In this document: in pieces, positions 18,398 to 27,639 of the stretch
Layout: every line of letters starts with the position of its first letter
How positions within the stretch are numbered: position 1 is the first letter of the stretch
Source of the DNA: Desulfurobacteriaceae bacterium
GTDB taxonomy: Bacteria; Aquificota; Aquificia; Desulfurobacteriales; Desulfurobacteriaceae
Length of the DNA: 43,100 bases
Assembly (NCBI GenBank): GCA_026987115.1
Contig: JALSNF010000028.1
Span: 1 to 43,100, forward strand
Reading direction: 5' to 3'
The notes under the pieces: model-generated
Told to the model about the DNA's origin: nothing
Seen by the model: only the letters and a program-made list of their open reading frames with translations
Databases searched by the model: none
Made by a program: the position numbers and the translations under genes

Positions 18398-19981
18398 ATG
18401 GGAACCTTCTACGAGAGAGTTTACGACAACCTAAAGAGCGAGCCTGAAAGGGAGATTTTAATAGGGAAGAGGAAGGGGAATTACTTCCCTTTAACTTTTA
18501 AAGACCTTAAAGACCAGATAAGAACTCTCCAAGAGTCCCTTAACGGTTTAAGAAGTGAAGACCGAGTAGCAATATTTATGGAAAACAGGCCTGAATGGAT
18601 ATCTGCCTTTTACGCTACTTTGTTTAAAGGGGGAATAGCCGTTCCCGTTGACTACCTCCTGTCTGAAGAGGAGCTCTTTAACATTTTAAAGGACTCTCAA
18701 CCTACATTTTTAATAACCAGCAACCACAACTACCAGAAAGCAAAAAAGGCTATTGAAAAAATAGGATACCACATAAAGCTAATTAACGTTGACTCAGACC
18801 TTAAAAACACAGGAGCTCCCTTAGAGTTTAAAGAAAGGGGAGAAGACGAGGTTGCAGTAATCCTATACACTTCCGGAACAACCGGAAACCCTAAAGGGGT
18901 AATGCTAACCATAGGGAACCTTGACCACAACGTAAGAGCAGTTGAAAGCTTAGGCTTCTTAAGAGAAGACGACAGGTTTATAGCAATCCTCCCCTTTCAC
19001 CACACCTACCCTCTAATGGCAACTGTCCTTCTCCCGATAACTTTGAAAATCCCCTTAGTCTTTATAGAGAAACTTACTCCAACAGACATTCTTGAAACTA
19101 TGAGCGAGCAGAAAATAACAATTATGGTTGGAGTGCCCAAACTCTACCACGTAATCCACCACAACATAATGGCACAGATAAACAAGCTGCCGAAAGTTAA
19201 AAGGGAGGCAGTGCTGGGAGCTCTTAAACTCTTCAGGAAATTAGGTTCAAAACCCCTTCAAAGGAAGCTCTTTTCAAAAGTCCACGAAAAAGTAGGTAAG
19301 AACTTAAGGTTTATGATTAGCGGCGGAGCCAAGCTAAGCGAGGAGGTTTGGAAAGACTTTGAAGCTATGGGATTTAACCTATTAGAGGGATACGGCTTAA
19401 CGGAGACCTCTCCCCTAATTTCAGTAAACAGGCCTAACAGGAAGAAAATTGGCTCTGCAGGCCTTCCAGTTAACGAGGTTAAGGTAAAAGTTTCTGAAAG
19501 TGGGGAAATACTCGTTAAAGGCCCCAACGTTATGAAGGGCTACTACAACAAGCCTGAAGAGACAGAGAAGGTAATAAAAAACGGCTGGTTTTACACCGGA
19601 GACCTTGGATACATAGATGAAGAGGGTTTTATTCATATAACCGGAAGGGCAAAGGAGGTAATAGTCTTAGACAGCGGGAAAAATGTTTACCCTGAAGACA
19701 TTGAGCTTGAAATACTAAAGAGCCCCTACATCCTTGAAGTTGGAGTCTTCTACGACGAAGGAAAGTTAAAAGCCTTGATAAGGCCCGATTTTGAGCTCCT
19801 TCTAGAAGAGGGAGTTGCAGAAGTTAGAGAGTTTATAAGGAAGGAGCTCCAAAGGACAACAAGACACCTGCAACCTTACAAGAAGGTTAAGGAGTTTAAA
19901 GTTATTGACAGGGAGCTCCCAAGGACCAGAATAGGCAAACTAAGGCGATTTCTCTTACCCCAAGTTTGGAGGGAAACTTAA
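18398..19981 (+). CDS. AMP-forming acyl-CoA synthetase (FadD-like)
   Basis: A 527-residue ANL-superfamily enzyme that adenylates a fatty acid and transfers it to CoA. The P-loop is VILYTSGTTGNPKGVML (about residues 154-170), followed by LPFHHTYPLMATVLLP, LLEGYGLTETSPLIS (A5), GWFYTGDLGYIDEEGF (A7) and GRAKEVIVLDSGKNVYPEDI (A8). The C-terminal catalytic Lys is probably in RTRIGKLRR. It looks like the long-chain acyl-CoA synthetase group; chain length is uncertain. Its TAA shares a base with the dapF ATG (TAATG). Fatty acid salvage for membrane lipids fits the pgsA neighbourhood. Confidence 0.88.
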   Translation: MGTFYERVYDNLKSEPEREILIGKRKGNYFPLTFKDLKDQIRTLQESLNGLRSEDRVAIFMENRPEWISAFYATLFKGGIAVPVDYLLSEEELFNILKDSQPTFLITSNHNYQKAKKAIEKIGYHIKLINVDSDLKNTGAPLEFKERGEDEVAVILYTSGTTGNPKGVMLTIGNLDHNVRAVESLGFLREDDRFIAILPFHHTYPLMATVLLPITLKIPLVFIEKLTPTDILETMSEQKITIMVGVPKLYHVIHHNIMAQINKLPKVKREAVLGALKLFRKLGSKPLQRKLFSKVHEKVGKNLRFMISGGAKLSEEVWKDFEAMGFNLLEGYGLTETSPLISVNRPNRKKIGSAGLPVNEVKVKVSESGEILVKGPNVMKGYYNKPEETEKVIKNGWFYTGDLGYIDEEGFIHITGRAKEVIVLDSGKNVYPEDIELEILKSPYILEVGVFYDEGKLKALIRPDFELLLEEGVAEVREFIRKELQRTTRHLQPYKKVKEFKVIDRELPRTRIGKLRRFLLPQVWRET

Positions 19982-20811
19982 TGCCGTTAAAGTTCGCAAA
20001 GCTGGAGGGAACGGGAAACGACTTCATAGTGATAAACAACCTCTCAGGGGAATTTGACAAGTTCTGCTCAGGGTTAAGCCAGAGCCAAGTAGTAAAACTC
20101 CTGTGCTCAAGGAGAAAGGGAATAGGAGCAGACGGACTCATCTTAATAGAAGATTCAGAAATAGCGAACTTTAAGTGGAAGTTCTTTAACGCCGACGGAA
20201 GCCAAGCAGAGATGTGCGGAAACGGAATGAGGTGCGTTGCAAGGTTTGCCTTTGAAGAGGGAATAGCTCCTGAGAGTATGAAAGTTGAAACTCTAGCAGG
20301 TATAGTTAAAGCAGAAGTAAAGGGGAGCTCCGTTAAAGTAATGCTTACCCCTCCAAAAGACTTTCACTTTAACCTAAGCGTAGAAGGGTTAAAGGCTCAC
20401 TTTGTAAACACGGGAGTTCCCCACACGGTCATATTCGTTGACTTTGTAGATATGGTAAACGTTGAGGAGTTGGGAAAGAGGATAAGGAACTCTCCCCTCT
20501 TCCTGCCCCAGGGAACGAACGTTAACTTTGTAGAGGTTAAACTAAACAAGATAATCGTTAGGACCTACGAAAGGGGAGTTGAAGGAGAAACCCTTGCCTG
20601 CGGAACGGGAGCCGTCGCATCAGCCCTAATAGCAGCAAAGGTCTTCAAGCTAAGACCTCCAATTGAAGTTGAGGTAAGAAGCGGAGAAAGACTAAAAGTT
20701 TACTTTAACGACGAGATGGACGAAGTTTTCTTAGAAGGGCCAACAACTTGGGTTTACAGCGGAGAGCTAAAGGAAGAGGTTTTAAAGAATGAGCTTAGAA
20801 AAGCTTGTTAA
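19981..20811 (+). CDS. dapF: Diaminopimelate epimerase
   Basis: A 276-residue enzyme converting LL- to meso-diaminopimelate for lysine and peptidoglycan. Opening KFAKLEGTGNDFIVI is diagnostic. The two catalytic cysteines appear in EMCGNGMRC and ACGTGAVAS, and FFNADGSQAEMCG is typical. ATG 19981 is chosen over an upstream TTG (19966) because GGAGGG lies between them and family members begin MPLKF-like. It overlaps the synthetase stop by one base and udg by 23 nt. Confidence 0.97.
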   Translation: MPLKFAKLEGTGNDFIVINNLSGEFDKFCSGLSQSQVVKLLCSRRKGIGADGLILIEDSEIANFKWKFFNADGSQAEMCGNGMRCVARFAFEEGIAPESMKVETLAGIVKAEVKGSSVKVMLTPPKDFHFNLSVEGLKAHFVNTGVPHTVIFVDFVDMVNVEELGKRIRNSPLFLPQGTNVNFVEVKLNKIIVRTYERGVEGETLACGTGAVASALIAAKVFKLRPPIEVEVRSGERLKVYFNDEMDEVFLEGPTTWVYSGELKEEVLKNELRKAC

Positions 20812-21451
20812 CTTCCTGGAGCTCCTTGGGTACGAAGAAGTAAGGCTCAAGGGAGAAAAGGAGATGGAAAGGGATAAGTTAAGGGAATTAAAAGAGCTTG
20901 AAGAGAAAGCCAAGAACTGCTGTGCCTGTAGGCTCTGTAAAACGAGGAATAATGTAGTATTCGGGGAAGGAGACCCTCAAACAAACTTAATGTTCGTAGG
21001 AGAGGCTCCGGGAGAGCAGGAAGACATTCAAGGAAGGCCTTTTGTAGGCAGAGCTGGACAGCTTTTAAACAGGTTTCTTAACCTCTACGGAGTAAACAGG
21101 GAGAAAGTTTACATAACGAACGTTGTAAAGTGTAGGCCTCCAAACAACAGGAACCCTGAAGTTGACGAAATAGAGAGTTGCTACCCCTTTCTTGAAAAGC
21201 AGATAGAGCTAATAGAGCCTAAAGTAATCCTCTGTTTAGGTGCTTTTGCAGCAAGGACGATACTTAACCTTCCTGAAAAGACCCCAATTTCACGGATAAG
21301 GGGCAAGGAGCACAAAATAGAGGTTGGCGGGAAAGAGGTAGCAGTCATCCCCACCTTTCACCCGGCATACCTGTTAAGGAACCGACGAGGAGAGCCGGAG
21401 TTTCAAAAGGACCTAGAAAAGGCATTAAAACTTGCAGGTTTTATAGGTTAA
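20789..21451 (+). CDS. udg: Type 4 (family 4) uracil-DNA glycosylase
   Basis: A 220-residue thermophile-type [4Fe-4S] uracil-DNA glycosylase that removes deaminated cytosine, an important repair at high temperature. Cluster cysteines begin in CCACRLCKTR. Motif A is FVGEAPGEQEDIQGRPFVG and motif C is FHPAYLLRN; further Cys are in VKCRPPNNRNPE and ESCYPFLE. The first ~40 residues (a charged helix) are longer than in many homologues; an internal ATG at 20864 is an alternative start. It is paired with nth, another base-excision enzyme, one base downstream. Confidence 0.93.
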   Translation: MSLEKLVNFLELLGYEEVRLKGEKEMERDKLRELKELEEKAKNCCACRLCKTRNNVVFGEGDPQTNLMFVGEAPGEQEDIQGRPFVGRAGQLLNRFLNLYGVNREKVYITNVVKCRPPNNRNPEVDEIESCYPFLEKQIELIEPKVILCLGAFAARTILNLPEKTPISRIRGKEHKIEVGGKEVAVIPTFHPAYLLRNRRGEPEFQKDLEKALKLAGFIG

Positions 21452-21452
21452 A

Positions 21453-22130
21453 ATGGAAACGGGAAAGCTAAAAGAGAAAATCAAGAAAGTATATAAAGCA
21501 CTAAAAAGAACCTACCCCACCCCTTACAATCCAAACAGGCCTCCCTTAGAAGAGGCTATCTTCACAGTATTAAGCCAGAATACTACCGATAAGAACGCCC
21601 TTAAGTGTTTAGAGAACCTGAAAAAGCTTACAGGAGGGAAGCTGTTAAAGTTAAAGGCACTTAACGAGGAAGAGATAATAAAAGCAGTAAAGCCCTGTGG
21701 CATGTTCAACCAGAAGTTAAAGGCAATTAAGGAGTTGGTTAAGAACTGGAATTGGCTAGAACCTAAACTCAAGGAACTTCCAGATAAAGAAGCAATAGAA
21801 CTTTTAAAGTCCTTTCCCTACATAGGGCCTAAAAGCGCAAGGGTAATACTAACGTTTGGTTTTGGGAAAAACGCTTTCCCTATAGATACCCACTGTAAAA
21901 GAGTTTTAAAGAGGCTTGGCATATTCCCTGAAAACTGGAAAAGCGAAGAAATCTCAAAGTTTATGGAGGAAAACTTTAGTGGAGACTTTAATAGGGAGCT
22001 CCACTACAACCTAATAAGGCTTGGAAGGGAAATATGTAAAGCAAGAAAACCTGTCTGTAGCAAGTGCCCTTTAAAAGAATTATGCAAGTATTACAGGGAG
22101 AAGGAGGGAGCTACTCCTTCTCCACTTTAA
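21453..22130 (+). CDS. nth: Endonuclease III-like DNA glycosylase/AP lyase
   Basis: A 225-residue HhH-GPD enzyme that excises oxidised pyrimidines and cleaves AP sites. The helix-hairpin-helix FPYIGPKSARVIL contains the catalytic Lys, and FPIDTHCKRVLKRLG contains the catalytic Asp. The C-terminal [4Fe-4S] loop is CKARKPVCSKCPLKELC with C-x6-C-x2-C-x5-C spacing. Last gene of the long plus-strand operon; its final 20 nt overlap the convergent frdE1 end, so no dedicated terminator is visible. Confidence 0.93.
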   Translation: METGKLKEKIKKVYKALKRTYPTPYNPNRPPLEEAIFTVLSQNTTDKNALKCLENLKKLTGGKLLKLKALNEEEIIKAVKPCGMFNQKLKAIKELVKNWNWLEPKLKELPDKEAIELLKSFPYIGPKSARVILTFGFGKNAFPIDTHCKRVLKRLGIFPENWKSEEISKFMEENFSGDFNRELHYNLIRLGREICKARKPVCSKCPLKELCKYYREKEGATPSPL

Positions 22131-22959
22131 CCAAGTGGTGAGCAAGTCCTGAAGACTTCCTATCAAGACCAAAGGCATAAGCCATTAACTCAGGCAAGAA
22201 AGAAGAGGGAACCATCGGAGGCTTTTCCATGTTTGTCTGATATATGTCAAAAGACTTAAAGCAAAGAGGACAGGGAGTAGCAACTATGTCGGCTCCTACC
22301 TTTTTAACGCTTCCCAAAATCTTATTTAACTTCTTTAAAGTCATACTCTTGTCTGTAAAGAAAGAGTGGTAGCCGCAGCAAGAATCCTTGTGCTCGTAGT
22401 CGTCAATAACTTCCGCTCCCAAAGCCTTCAAAACTTCCTGAAGGGAAGAGGGGTTATCGCTATTGTCAATAGCAACTTCCTTAGGATAAAGGACATGACA
22501 GCCGTAATAAGCGGCAACTTTCCACCCCTTTAAAGGCCTTTTTACCGCTTTTCTTATCTTTTCGTATCCTACAACGTCCCTGAAGAAATCAAGGAGGTGA
22601 TATATCTTGCTGGTTCCCTTGTACTCAAGTCCCTCTTCCTTTAAGAGGTTGTTTATCTCTCTTCTTAACTCTTCGTCCCTGTCAAGGGCCAACTTAGCCT
22701 TTGCTATTACCATATAACAGGTATTACAAGAAACAAGCATATCAAGGCCTTTAGCTTCAGCAAGGGCAATGTTCCTAGCGTTTATAGCGTAAGAGAGTTT
22801 CCTGTTCTCTTCATCAATAGTGTTTCCCCCGCAGCAGGTAGTCTCTTCTAAAAGCTCAAGTTCAACGTCAATTCTCCTAAAAGTCTCCTTCATAGTCTCA
22901 AACATGTGAGCATCTTGTCCCTGAAAACAGCAACCCTGATAAAAACCTACTTTAACCAT
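22111..22959 (-). CDS. CCG-domain subunit of fumarate reductase/succinate dehydrogenase, copy 1 (SdhE/HdrB-like)
   Basis: A 282-residue protein with two cysteine-rich CCG domains: GCCFQGQ, TTCCGGN, SCNTCYM in the first half, and YYGCHVL, DSCCGYHS, TPCPLCF in the second. This is the layout of heterodisulfide reductase HdrB, of the C-terminal half of methanogen TfrB, and of the SdhE/SdhC-type subunit of non-classical complex II. It probably binds unusual Fe-S clusters and links the Frd core to a quinone, thiol or other carrier in place of a cytochrome b anchor. ATG 22959 is chosen because GGAGGAA lies just before it; it overlaps frdB1 by 8 nt. Paralogue of the gene at 28605-29465. Confidence 0.9.
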   Translation of the reverse strand: MVKVGFYQGCCFQGQDAHMFETMKETFRRIDVELELLEETTCCGGNTIDEENRKLSYAINARNIALAEAKGLDMLVSCNTCYMVIAKAKLALDRDEELRREINNLLKEEGLEYKGTSKIYHLLDFFRDVVGYEKIRKAVKRPLKGWKVAAYYGCHVLYPKEVAIDNSDNPSSLQEVLKALGAEVIDDYEHKDSCCGYHSFFTDKSMTLKKLNKILGSVKKVGADIVATPCPLCFKSFDIYQTNMEKPPMVPSSFLPELMAYAFGLDRKSSGLAHHLVKVEKE

Positions 22960-24073
22960 CGCTTCCTCCAAAGAGCTCTTTCAGCCTCCCTATCAGCCCC
23001 TTTGTCTTCTCCTCCTTTTGGTGGACCTTATCAACTATGGTGCAGATGTCTGCCTTAAAAACATCGCTAACAAGTTTGTCAATCTTCCTAACGTGAGAAA
23101 AGTCAAGCTCCAAGGCCTTCTCTTCCCTTGAAAGGATTTCAAGGTAAATATCCCTAAACTTCATAAGACCTTTCGTAGGTTTGGGAACCTCCCAGACCTC
23201 AACTCCCATACTCTCATAAGCCTTGGTAAGCTTCTCCCTCGCTTCCCTATTACCGTAAACCTCTTCAGGAAGGTAAAGCCTGTTAATTTGACCTGTAGCG
23301 TAAATCCAGTCAACAAAGTGCTTAAGCTTCTTAGCTCCCGGTTTATCCGTAAAGCCTTTTCTAACCGCCTGTCCTCTCAAGTTCTGTATATCCTCAGCAG
23401 GCTTTACCCCCTTAGGACAGACATACAAGCACTTCTGGCACTGAACGCAGCTCCAAAGTCCTCCAGATATGGCATACCTTATCCTCTTTTCCTTCGCAGT
23501 CTCTATGTCTCTCCTGTCAACTTGAAACCTGTAAGCTTTTGAAAAGGCGAAAGGCCCCCTGTACCTTTCGTTATCCTCAACAGCCTCACAGGCAGAATAA
23601 CAGGAAAAACAGAGCATACAGTGAATTTGGTCTTTGTAGGCCTTCATCTCTTCAGGGTAGATAATACTTTCGTGCATAGGGTCAGTAGGAACTACCCGAG
23701 GGTCAGGAACGAGCCAAGGAATTAAAGTTTTCATCTTCTCTATCGGCTTATCAATGTCAACCACCAGGTCCTTTATTACTTTCATGTGGTTTAAGGGCTC
23801 TATCTTTAAAGGCTTCCCTTTCCAAGTTTCATAAAGCTCTCTCATCGGGGTTTTACAGGCAAGCTTTGTTTTACCGTTTACCTTCATTGAGCAGGAACCG
23901 CACACTTCGCTTCTACAGAAAGCCCTAAAGGCCAAAGTAGGGTCTAAGTTGTCCTTTATGTAAAGGAGGGCATTTAAAAGAGTTCCCTCAACGGGAACCT
24001 CGTACTCCTTAAAATAAGGAGCTTTGTCCTTTTCCGGGTCGTATCTGAAAACTTCAAGTTTAACGGTTTCCAT
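22952..24073 (-). CDS. Fumarate reductase/succinate dehydrogenase iron-sulfur subunit, copy 1
   Basis: A 373-residue FrdB/SdhB protein. The [2Fe-2S] ligands are Cys53, 58, 61 and 73 (FRAFCRSEVCGSCSMKV, then LAC). Two further Cys groups, CMLCFSCYSACE and CVQCQKCLYVCP, hold the remaining clusters. It passes electrons between FrdA and the CCG subunit. It carries about 50 more C-terminal residues than copy 2, ending in a charged helical segment rich in Lys/Glu. ATG 24073 follows AAGGAGGAAG, nine nt after frdA1. Confidence 0.95.
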   Translation of the reverse strand: METVKLEVFRYDPEKDKAPYFKEYEVPVEGTLLNALLYIKDNLDPTLAFRAFCRSEVCGSCSMKVNGKTKLACKTPMRELYETWKGKPLKIEPLNHMKVIKDLVVDIDKPIEKMKTLIPWLVPDPRVVPTDPMHESIIYPEEMKAYKDQIHCMLCFSCYSACEAVEDNERYRGPFAFSKAYRFQVDRRDIETAKEKRIRYAISGGLWSCVQCQKCLYVCPKGVKPAEDIQNLRGQAVRKGFTDKPGAKKLKHFVDWIYATGQINRLYLPEEVYGNREAREKLTKAYESMGVEVWEVPKPTKGLMKFRDIYLEILSREEKALELDFSHVRKIDKLVSDVFKADICTIVDKVHQKEEKTKGLIGRLKELFGGSDG

Positions 24074-24082
24074 ACTTCCTCC

Positions 24083-25777
24083 TTAATACTTCCTCTCTTC
24101 CGGAGGGAACTTGGTTATAACTACGGGCTTCCAAGAGAGGGAGAGCTCCCCATCCTCACCCTTCACAACTACTGAATGTTTCAAGAAGTTCTCATCGTCC
24201 CTTTTTGGGTAGTCTTTTCTGGCGTGAGAGCCTCTACTCTCTTTCCTCTCAATTGCAGGAAGGGCAATAGCAGGCGCAATTTCAACCAAGTTTAAAAACT
24301 CTAAAACGGAAATAAGGTCTGTATTAAACTTCTTACTAGTATCGTAAACCTTAACCTCCTTAGCCCTTTCTCTTATTTCATAAATCTTCTCCAGCCCCTC
24401 CCTCATAGATGACTCTTCCCTAAAGACGCCAAAGTGTTTCATCATAACTTCACCAAGCTCTCTCCTTAACTTTGGCATACTCTCCTTTCCACTAGCCTCC
24501 ATAAGCTCTAGAATTCTCCTTTCATCGTCCTTTAGCTTTGACGCCGAAGGCTGGGTATCGCTAGCCTCATCTGCGTACTTTACAGCTTCAAGAGCAGTAA
24601 GCCTACCGTAAACGAGAACGTCAAGAAGGGAGTTCCCTCCCAACCTGTTTGCACCGTGAACGGAAACGCAAGCGCACTCACCGGCAGCAAAAAGCCCCTT
24701 GATGGAAGTTCTACCGAGTTTATCCGTATCAATTCCTCCCATTGAATAGTGGGCCGTTGGAGCAACAGGTATAGGCTCCTTTACAGGGTCAACCCCTTCG
24801 TAGAGGATTGCGTGCTCTCTTGTTTGAGGAAGCCTCTCGTTAATCCTCTTTTCTCCAAGATGGGTTAAGTCTAAACACACATAGTCTCCGTTAGGGCCAC
24901 AACCTCTCCCCTCGTCTATCTCTGTCTGTATTGCCCTTGCAACTATGTCCCTTGGAGCAAGCTCCATCTTCTCAGGGGCGTACCTCTTCATAAACCTCTC
25001 ACCGTCCTTATTCCTCAAGTACCCTCCTTCGCCTCTAGCTCCTTCTGTAACCAGAATACCCGTCTTTGCAAGACCTGTCGGGTGAAACTGGATAAACTCC
25101 ATATCCTTTACAGGAAGACCTGCCCTTAAAACAGCGGCTGTTCCGTCTCCCGTATTCCCAAGGGCGTTAGAGGTCCTGTTCCAGTAAACCCTTGCGTGGC
25201 CTCCAGTTGCAAGTATCACGGCCTTGGTTTTAATCAAGTGAACCCCGCCGTTTCTAATATCCCAAGCAGTTAAACCTTCCACCTTCTCGCCGTTGTGGAT
25301 AATGGAAAGCAAGAACCACTCATTTAAGAAGGTCACGTTATTCTTTAAACACTGCTCGTAGAGAGTCTGAAGTATGTAAAAACCGGTCTTATCGGCAGCG
25401 TAGCAAGTCCTGGGAAAGGAGGCTCCACCAAAAGGTCTTTGTGCTATCCTTCCGTCAGGCCTTCTGGAAAAGGGAACTCCCCTGTGGGCTATGTCGTAGA
25501 TAACCGCTGCTCCCATCTTGCACATAATGTCAACGGCATCTTGGTCAGCAAGGAAATCGCTTCCCTTAACCGTATCGTATGCGTGGGCTTCAGGGCTATC
25601 ACCAACAGAGTGGGTTAAAACTGCGTTTATTCCTCCCTCTGCAGCGCCGGTATGAGAACGGGTCGGGTAAACTTTGGTCATTACGGCAACTTTAAGTATC
25701 GTATTCTCTGCAGCCCAAAGGGCAGCGTAAAGACCTGCACCGCCGCCGCCAACTATCACTATGTCATACTCCAACAT
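24083..25777 (-). CDS. Fumarate reductase/succinate dehydrogenase flavoprotein subunit, copy 1 (Glu47, FrdA-like at the key position)
   Basis: A 564-residue FAD protein. The dinucleotide loop is VGGGGAGLYAAL. The covalent-FAD region RSHTGAAEGGINAVL carries His42 and Glu47. Substrate-site motifs are [46 protein letters not shown] and [13 protein letters not shown]; the C-terminal ESRGSHARKDYPKRDDENFL is also conserved. In E. coli the residue at the Glu47 position is Glu49 in fumarate reductase and Gln50 in succinate dehydrogenase, so this copy looks reductive at that point. It is the first gene of frdA1-frdB1-frdE1. Fumarate reduction is a step of the reductive TCA cycle. Confidence 0.95.
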   Translation of the reverse strand: MLEYDIVIVGGGGAGLYAALWAAENTILKVAVMTKVYPTRSHTGAAEGGINAVLTHSVGDSPEAHAYDTVKGSDFLADQDAVDIMCKMGAAVIYDIAHRGVPFSRRPDGRIAQRPFGGASFPRTCYAADKTGFYILQTLYEQCLKNNVTFLNEWFLLSIIHNGEKVEGLTAWDIRNGGVHLIKTKAVILATGGHARVYWNRTSNALGNTGDGTAAVLRAGLPVKDMEFIQFHPTGLAKTGILVTEGARGEGGYLRNKDGERFMKRYAPEKMELAPRDIVARAIQTEIDEGRGCGPNGDYVCLDLTHLGEKRINERLPQTREHAILYEGVDPVKEPIPVAPTAHYSMGGIDTDKLGRTSIKGLFAAGECACVSVHGANRLGGNSLLDVLVYGRLTALEAVKYADEASDTQPSASKLKDDERRILELMEASGKESMPKLRRELGEVMMKHFGVFREESSMREGLEKIYEIRERAKEVKVYDTSKKFNTDLISVLEFLNLVEIAPAIALPAIERKESRGSHARKDYPKRDDENFLKHSVVVKGEDGELSLSWKPVVITKFPPEERKY

Positions 25778-25926
25778 TTACAACCCCCGCTAACAATAAG
25801 TAAGTTTTAATTTTACAAAATTTTTACAAAATATTAACTTAAGAAGAACCTTAACTCACATCTACCAGGTTATTTCAGCACTTTAGTAAAATCTAAATAA
25901 ATGATAAAAGGAATGGAGGAAGAAGA
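25778..25926. promoter_or_regulatory. 149-bp AT-rich divergent control region between the two frd operons, with tandem TTTTACAAAA
   Basis: This is the only non-coding stretch between the two mirror-image frd operons. It contains two copies of TTTTACAAAA, at 25811-25820 and 25822-25831, with an 11-bp period (about one helical turn). They lie about 35-55 bp upstream of the frdA1 start. An adjacent CTTAAG palindrome lies at 25838-25843. I could not assign convincing -35/-10 pairs on either strand. Ribosome sites are GGGGGT for frdA1 and GGAGGAAG for frdA2. Regulator binding to the tandem repeat is inference. Confidence 0.5.
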
Positions 25927-27627
25927 ATGCTTACTTACGACATAGTAATTGTGGGAGCCGGAGGAGGGGGACTTTACGCAGCGCTTGAAACCAGCAGGAA
26001 AAAGGGGCTAAAAGTTGCAGTTATAAGTAAAGTCTATCCTACCCGCTCCCACACAGGAGCAGCTCAAGGAGGAATAAATGCTGCCTTAGGCAACGTGGCA
26101 CCTGACAGTCCAGAAAAGCACGCTTACGATACCGTAAAGGGTAGCGACTTTCTGGCAGACCAGGATGCGGTAGAGCTTATGTGTGAAATGGCTCCCAAGA
26201 TAATAAGGGAAATGGAGCACATGGGGCTTCCCTTTTCAAGGTTAGAAAACGGGAAAATAGCTCAAAGGCCTTTCGGAGGAGCTTCTTTTCCCAGAACTTG
26301 CTATGCCGCAGATAAAACAGGCCACGTAATGCTTCAAACCCTTTATGAGCAGTGTATAAGGTTTGGAGTCCACTTTTTAAACGAGTGGTTTGTCCTCTCT
26401 TTGGTCCACAACGGAGAGAGGATGGCAGGGTTAACCGCTTTAAACTTGAGAAACGGTAAGGTAGAAGGGATAAGGGCAAAAGCCGTGATACTCGCTACCG
26501 GCGGACACGCAAGGATTTACTGGAACAGAACCTCTAATGCCCTAGGCAATACTGGAGACGGCGTTGCAATGGCTTTAAGGGCAGGAGTTGGTTTAAAAGA
26601 TATGGAGTTTGTTCAGTTTCATCCTACGGGGCTTAGGAGAAGCGGAATTTTGGTCACGGAAGGGGCCAGAGGAGAGGGAGGATATTTAATTAACTCAAAG
26701 GGAGAAAGGTTTATGGAAAGGTACGCTCCCGAGAAATTGGAGCTTGCCCCAAGGGACTTAGTATCAAGGGCAATAGAGACAGAGATAATGGAGGGAAGAG
26801 GGTTTAAGGACGAGGAGGGAAACGAGTTCGTTTACCTTGACTTAAGACACTTGGGAAGAAAGAAGATAATTGAAAGGCTTCCACAAATTAGGGAGTTGGC
26901 AATTGACTTTGAAGGGATTGACCCCATTAAAGAACCAATACCCGTAAGGCCTACGGCCCACTACTCTATGGGAGGCATTGACGCAGATAAGTTTGGAAGA
27001 ACGGAGATAAAAGGCCTTTACGCCGTAGGAGAGTGCGCTTGTATATCCGTCCACGGAGCAAACAGGCTGGGAGGGAACTCTCTTCTTGACATAGTCGTTT
27101 TCGGGAAAATTGCAGGAGAAGACGCCTCAGAGAGCGTAGGAGAATGGGAGCTCTTACCCTTTAAAGAGTCCCTCGTAAAGGAAGAAGAAGAAAGAATCAA
27201 AAGCCTATTTGACGGAGAAGGAAAGGAGAACTTAGCAGAGCTAAGAAACCAGCTAAGCGACGCAATGAGCAAGGGAGTAGGGATATTTAGAGAGGAAAAG
27301 GGAATTAAGGAGGCCATTGAGAAAGTTGAGGAGATAAGAGAAAGGGCCCAAAAGTTAAAAGTTTACGACAGGTCCAGCGTATTTAATACGAACCTTCAGC
27401 AGACTTTAGAGTTTTTAAACATGGTAGAAGTGGCACGAACTATAGCTTTTGGAGCTCTGGAAAGGAAAGAGAGTAGGGGAGCTCACTTTAGAAAAGACTT
27501 CCCTAAAAGGGATGACGAGAAGTTCTTGAAACACTCGGTAATAAAGAGGAGGGAAGACGGGGAGCTCTCAATTTCCTGGAAACCCGTTGTAATAACGAAG
27601 TTTAAACCAGAAGAGAGGAAGTACTAA
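25927..27627 (+). CDS. Fumarate reductase/succinate dehydrogenase flavoprotein subunit, copy 2 (Gln47, SdhA-like at the key position)
   Basis: A 566-residue paralogue of the gene at 24083-25777, collinear along its whole length. The FAD loop is [12 protein letters not shown]; the covalent-FAD region [15 protein letters not shown] has His42 and Gln47, where copy 1 has Glu. [46 protein letters not shown] and [13 protein letters not shown] are all intact, so it is expected to be active. The Gln matches E. coli SdhA (Gln50), hinting at succinate oxidation or a different flavin potential. ATG 25927 follows GGAGGAAG. It leads frdA2-frdB2-frdE2. Confidence 0.95.
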   Translation: MLTYDIVIVGAGGGGLYAALETSRKKGLKVAVISKVYPTRSHTGAAQGGINAALGNVAPDSPEKHAYDTVKGSDFLADQDAVELMCEMAPKIIREMEHMGLPFSRLENGKIAQRPFGGASFPRTCYAADKTGHVMLQTLYEQCIRFGVHFLNEWFVLSLVHNGERMAGLTALNLRNGKVEGIRAKAVILATGGHARIYWNRTSNALGNTGDGVAMALRAGVGLKDMEFVQFHPTGLRRSGILVTEGARGEGGYLINSKGERFMERYAPEKLELAPRDLVSRAIETEIMEGRGFKDEEGNEFVYLDLRHLGRKKIIERLPQIRELAIDFEGIDPIKEPIPVRPTAHYSMGGIDADKFGRTEIKGLYAVGECACISVHGANRLGGNSLLDIVVFGKIAGEDASESVGEWELLPFKESLVKEEEERIKSLFDGEGKENLAELRNQLSDAMSKGVGIFREEKGIKEAIEKVEEIRERAQKLKVYDRSSVFNTNLQQTLEFLNMVEVARTIAFGALERKESRGAHFRKDFPKRDDEKFLKHSVIKRREDGELSISWKPVVITKFKPEERKY

Positions 27628-27639
27628 GGGGGAACAGTA

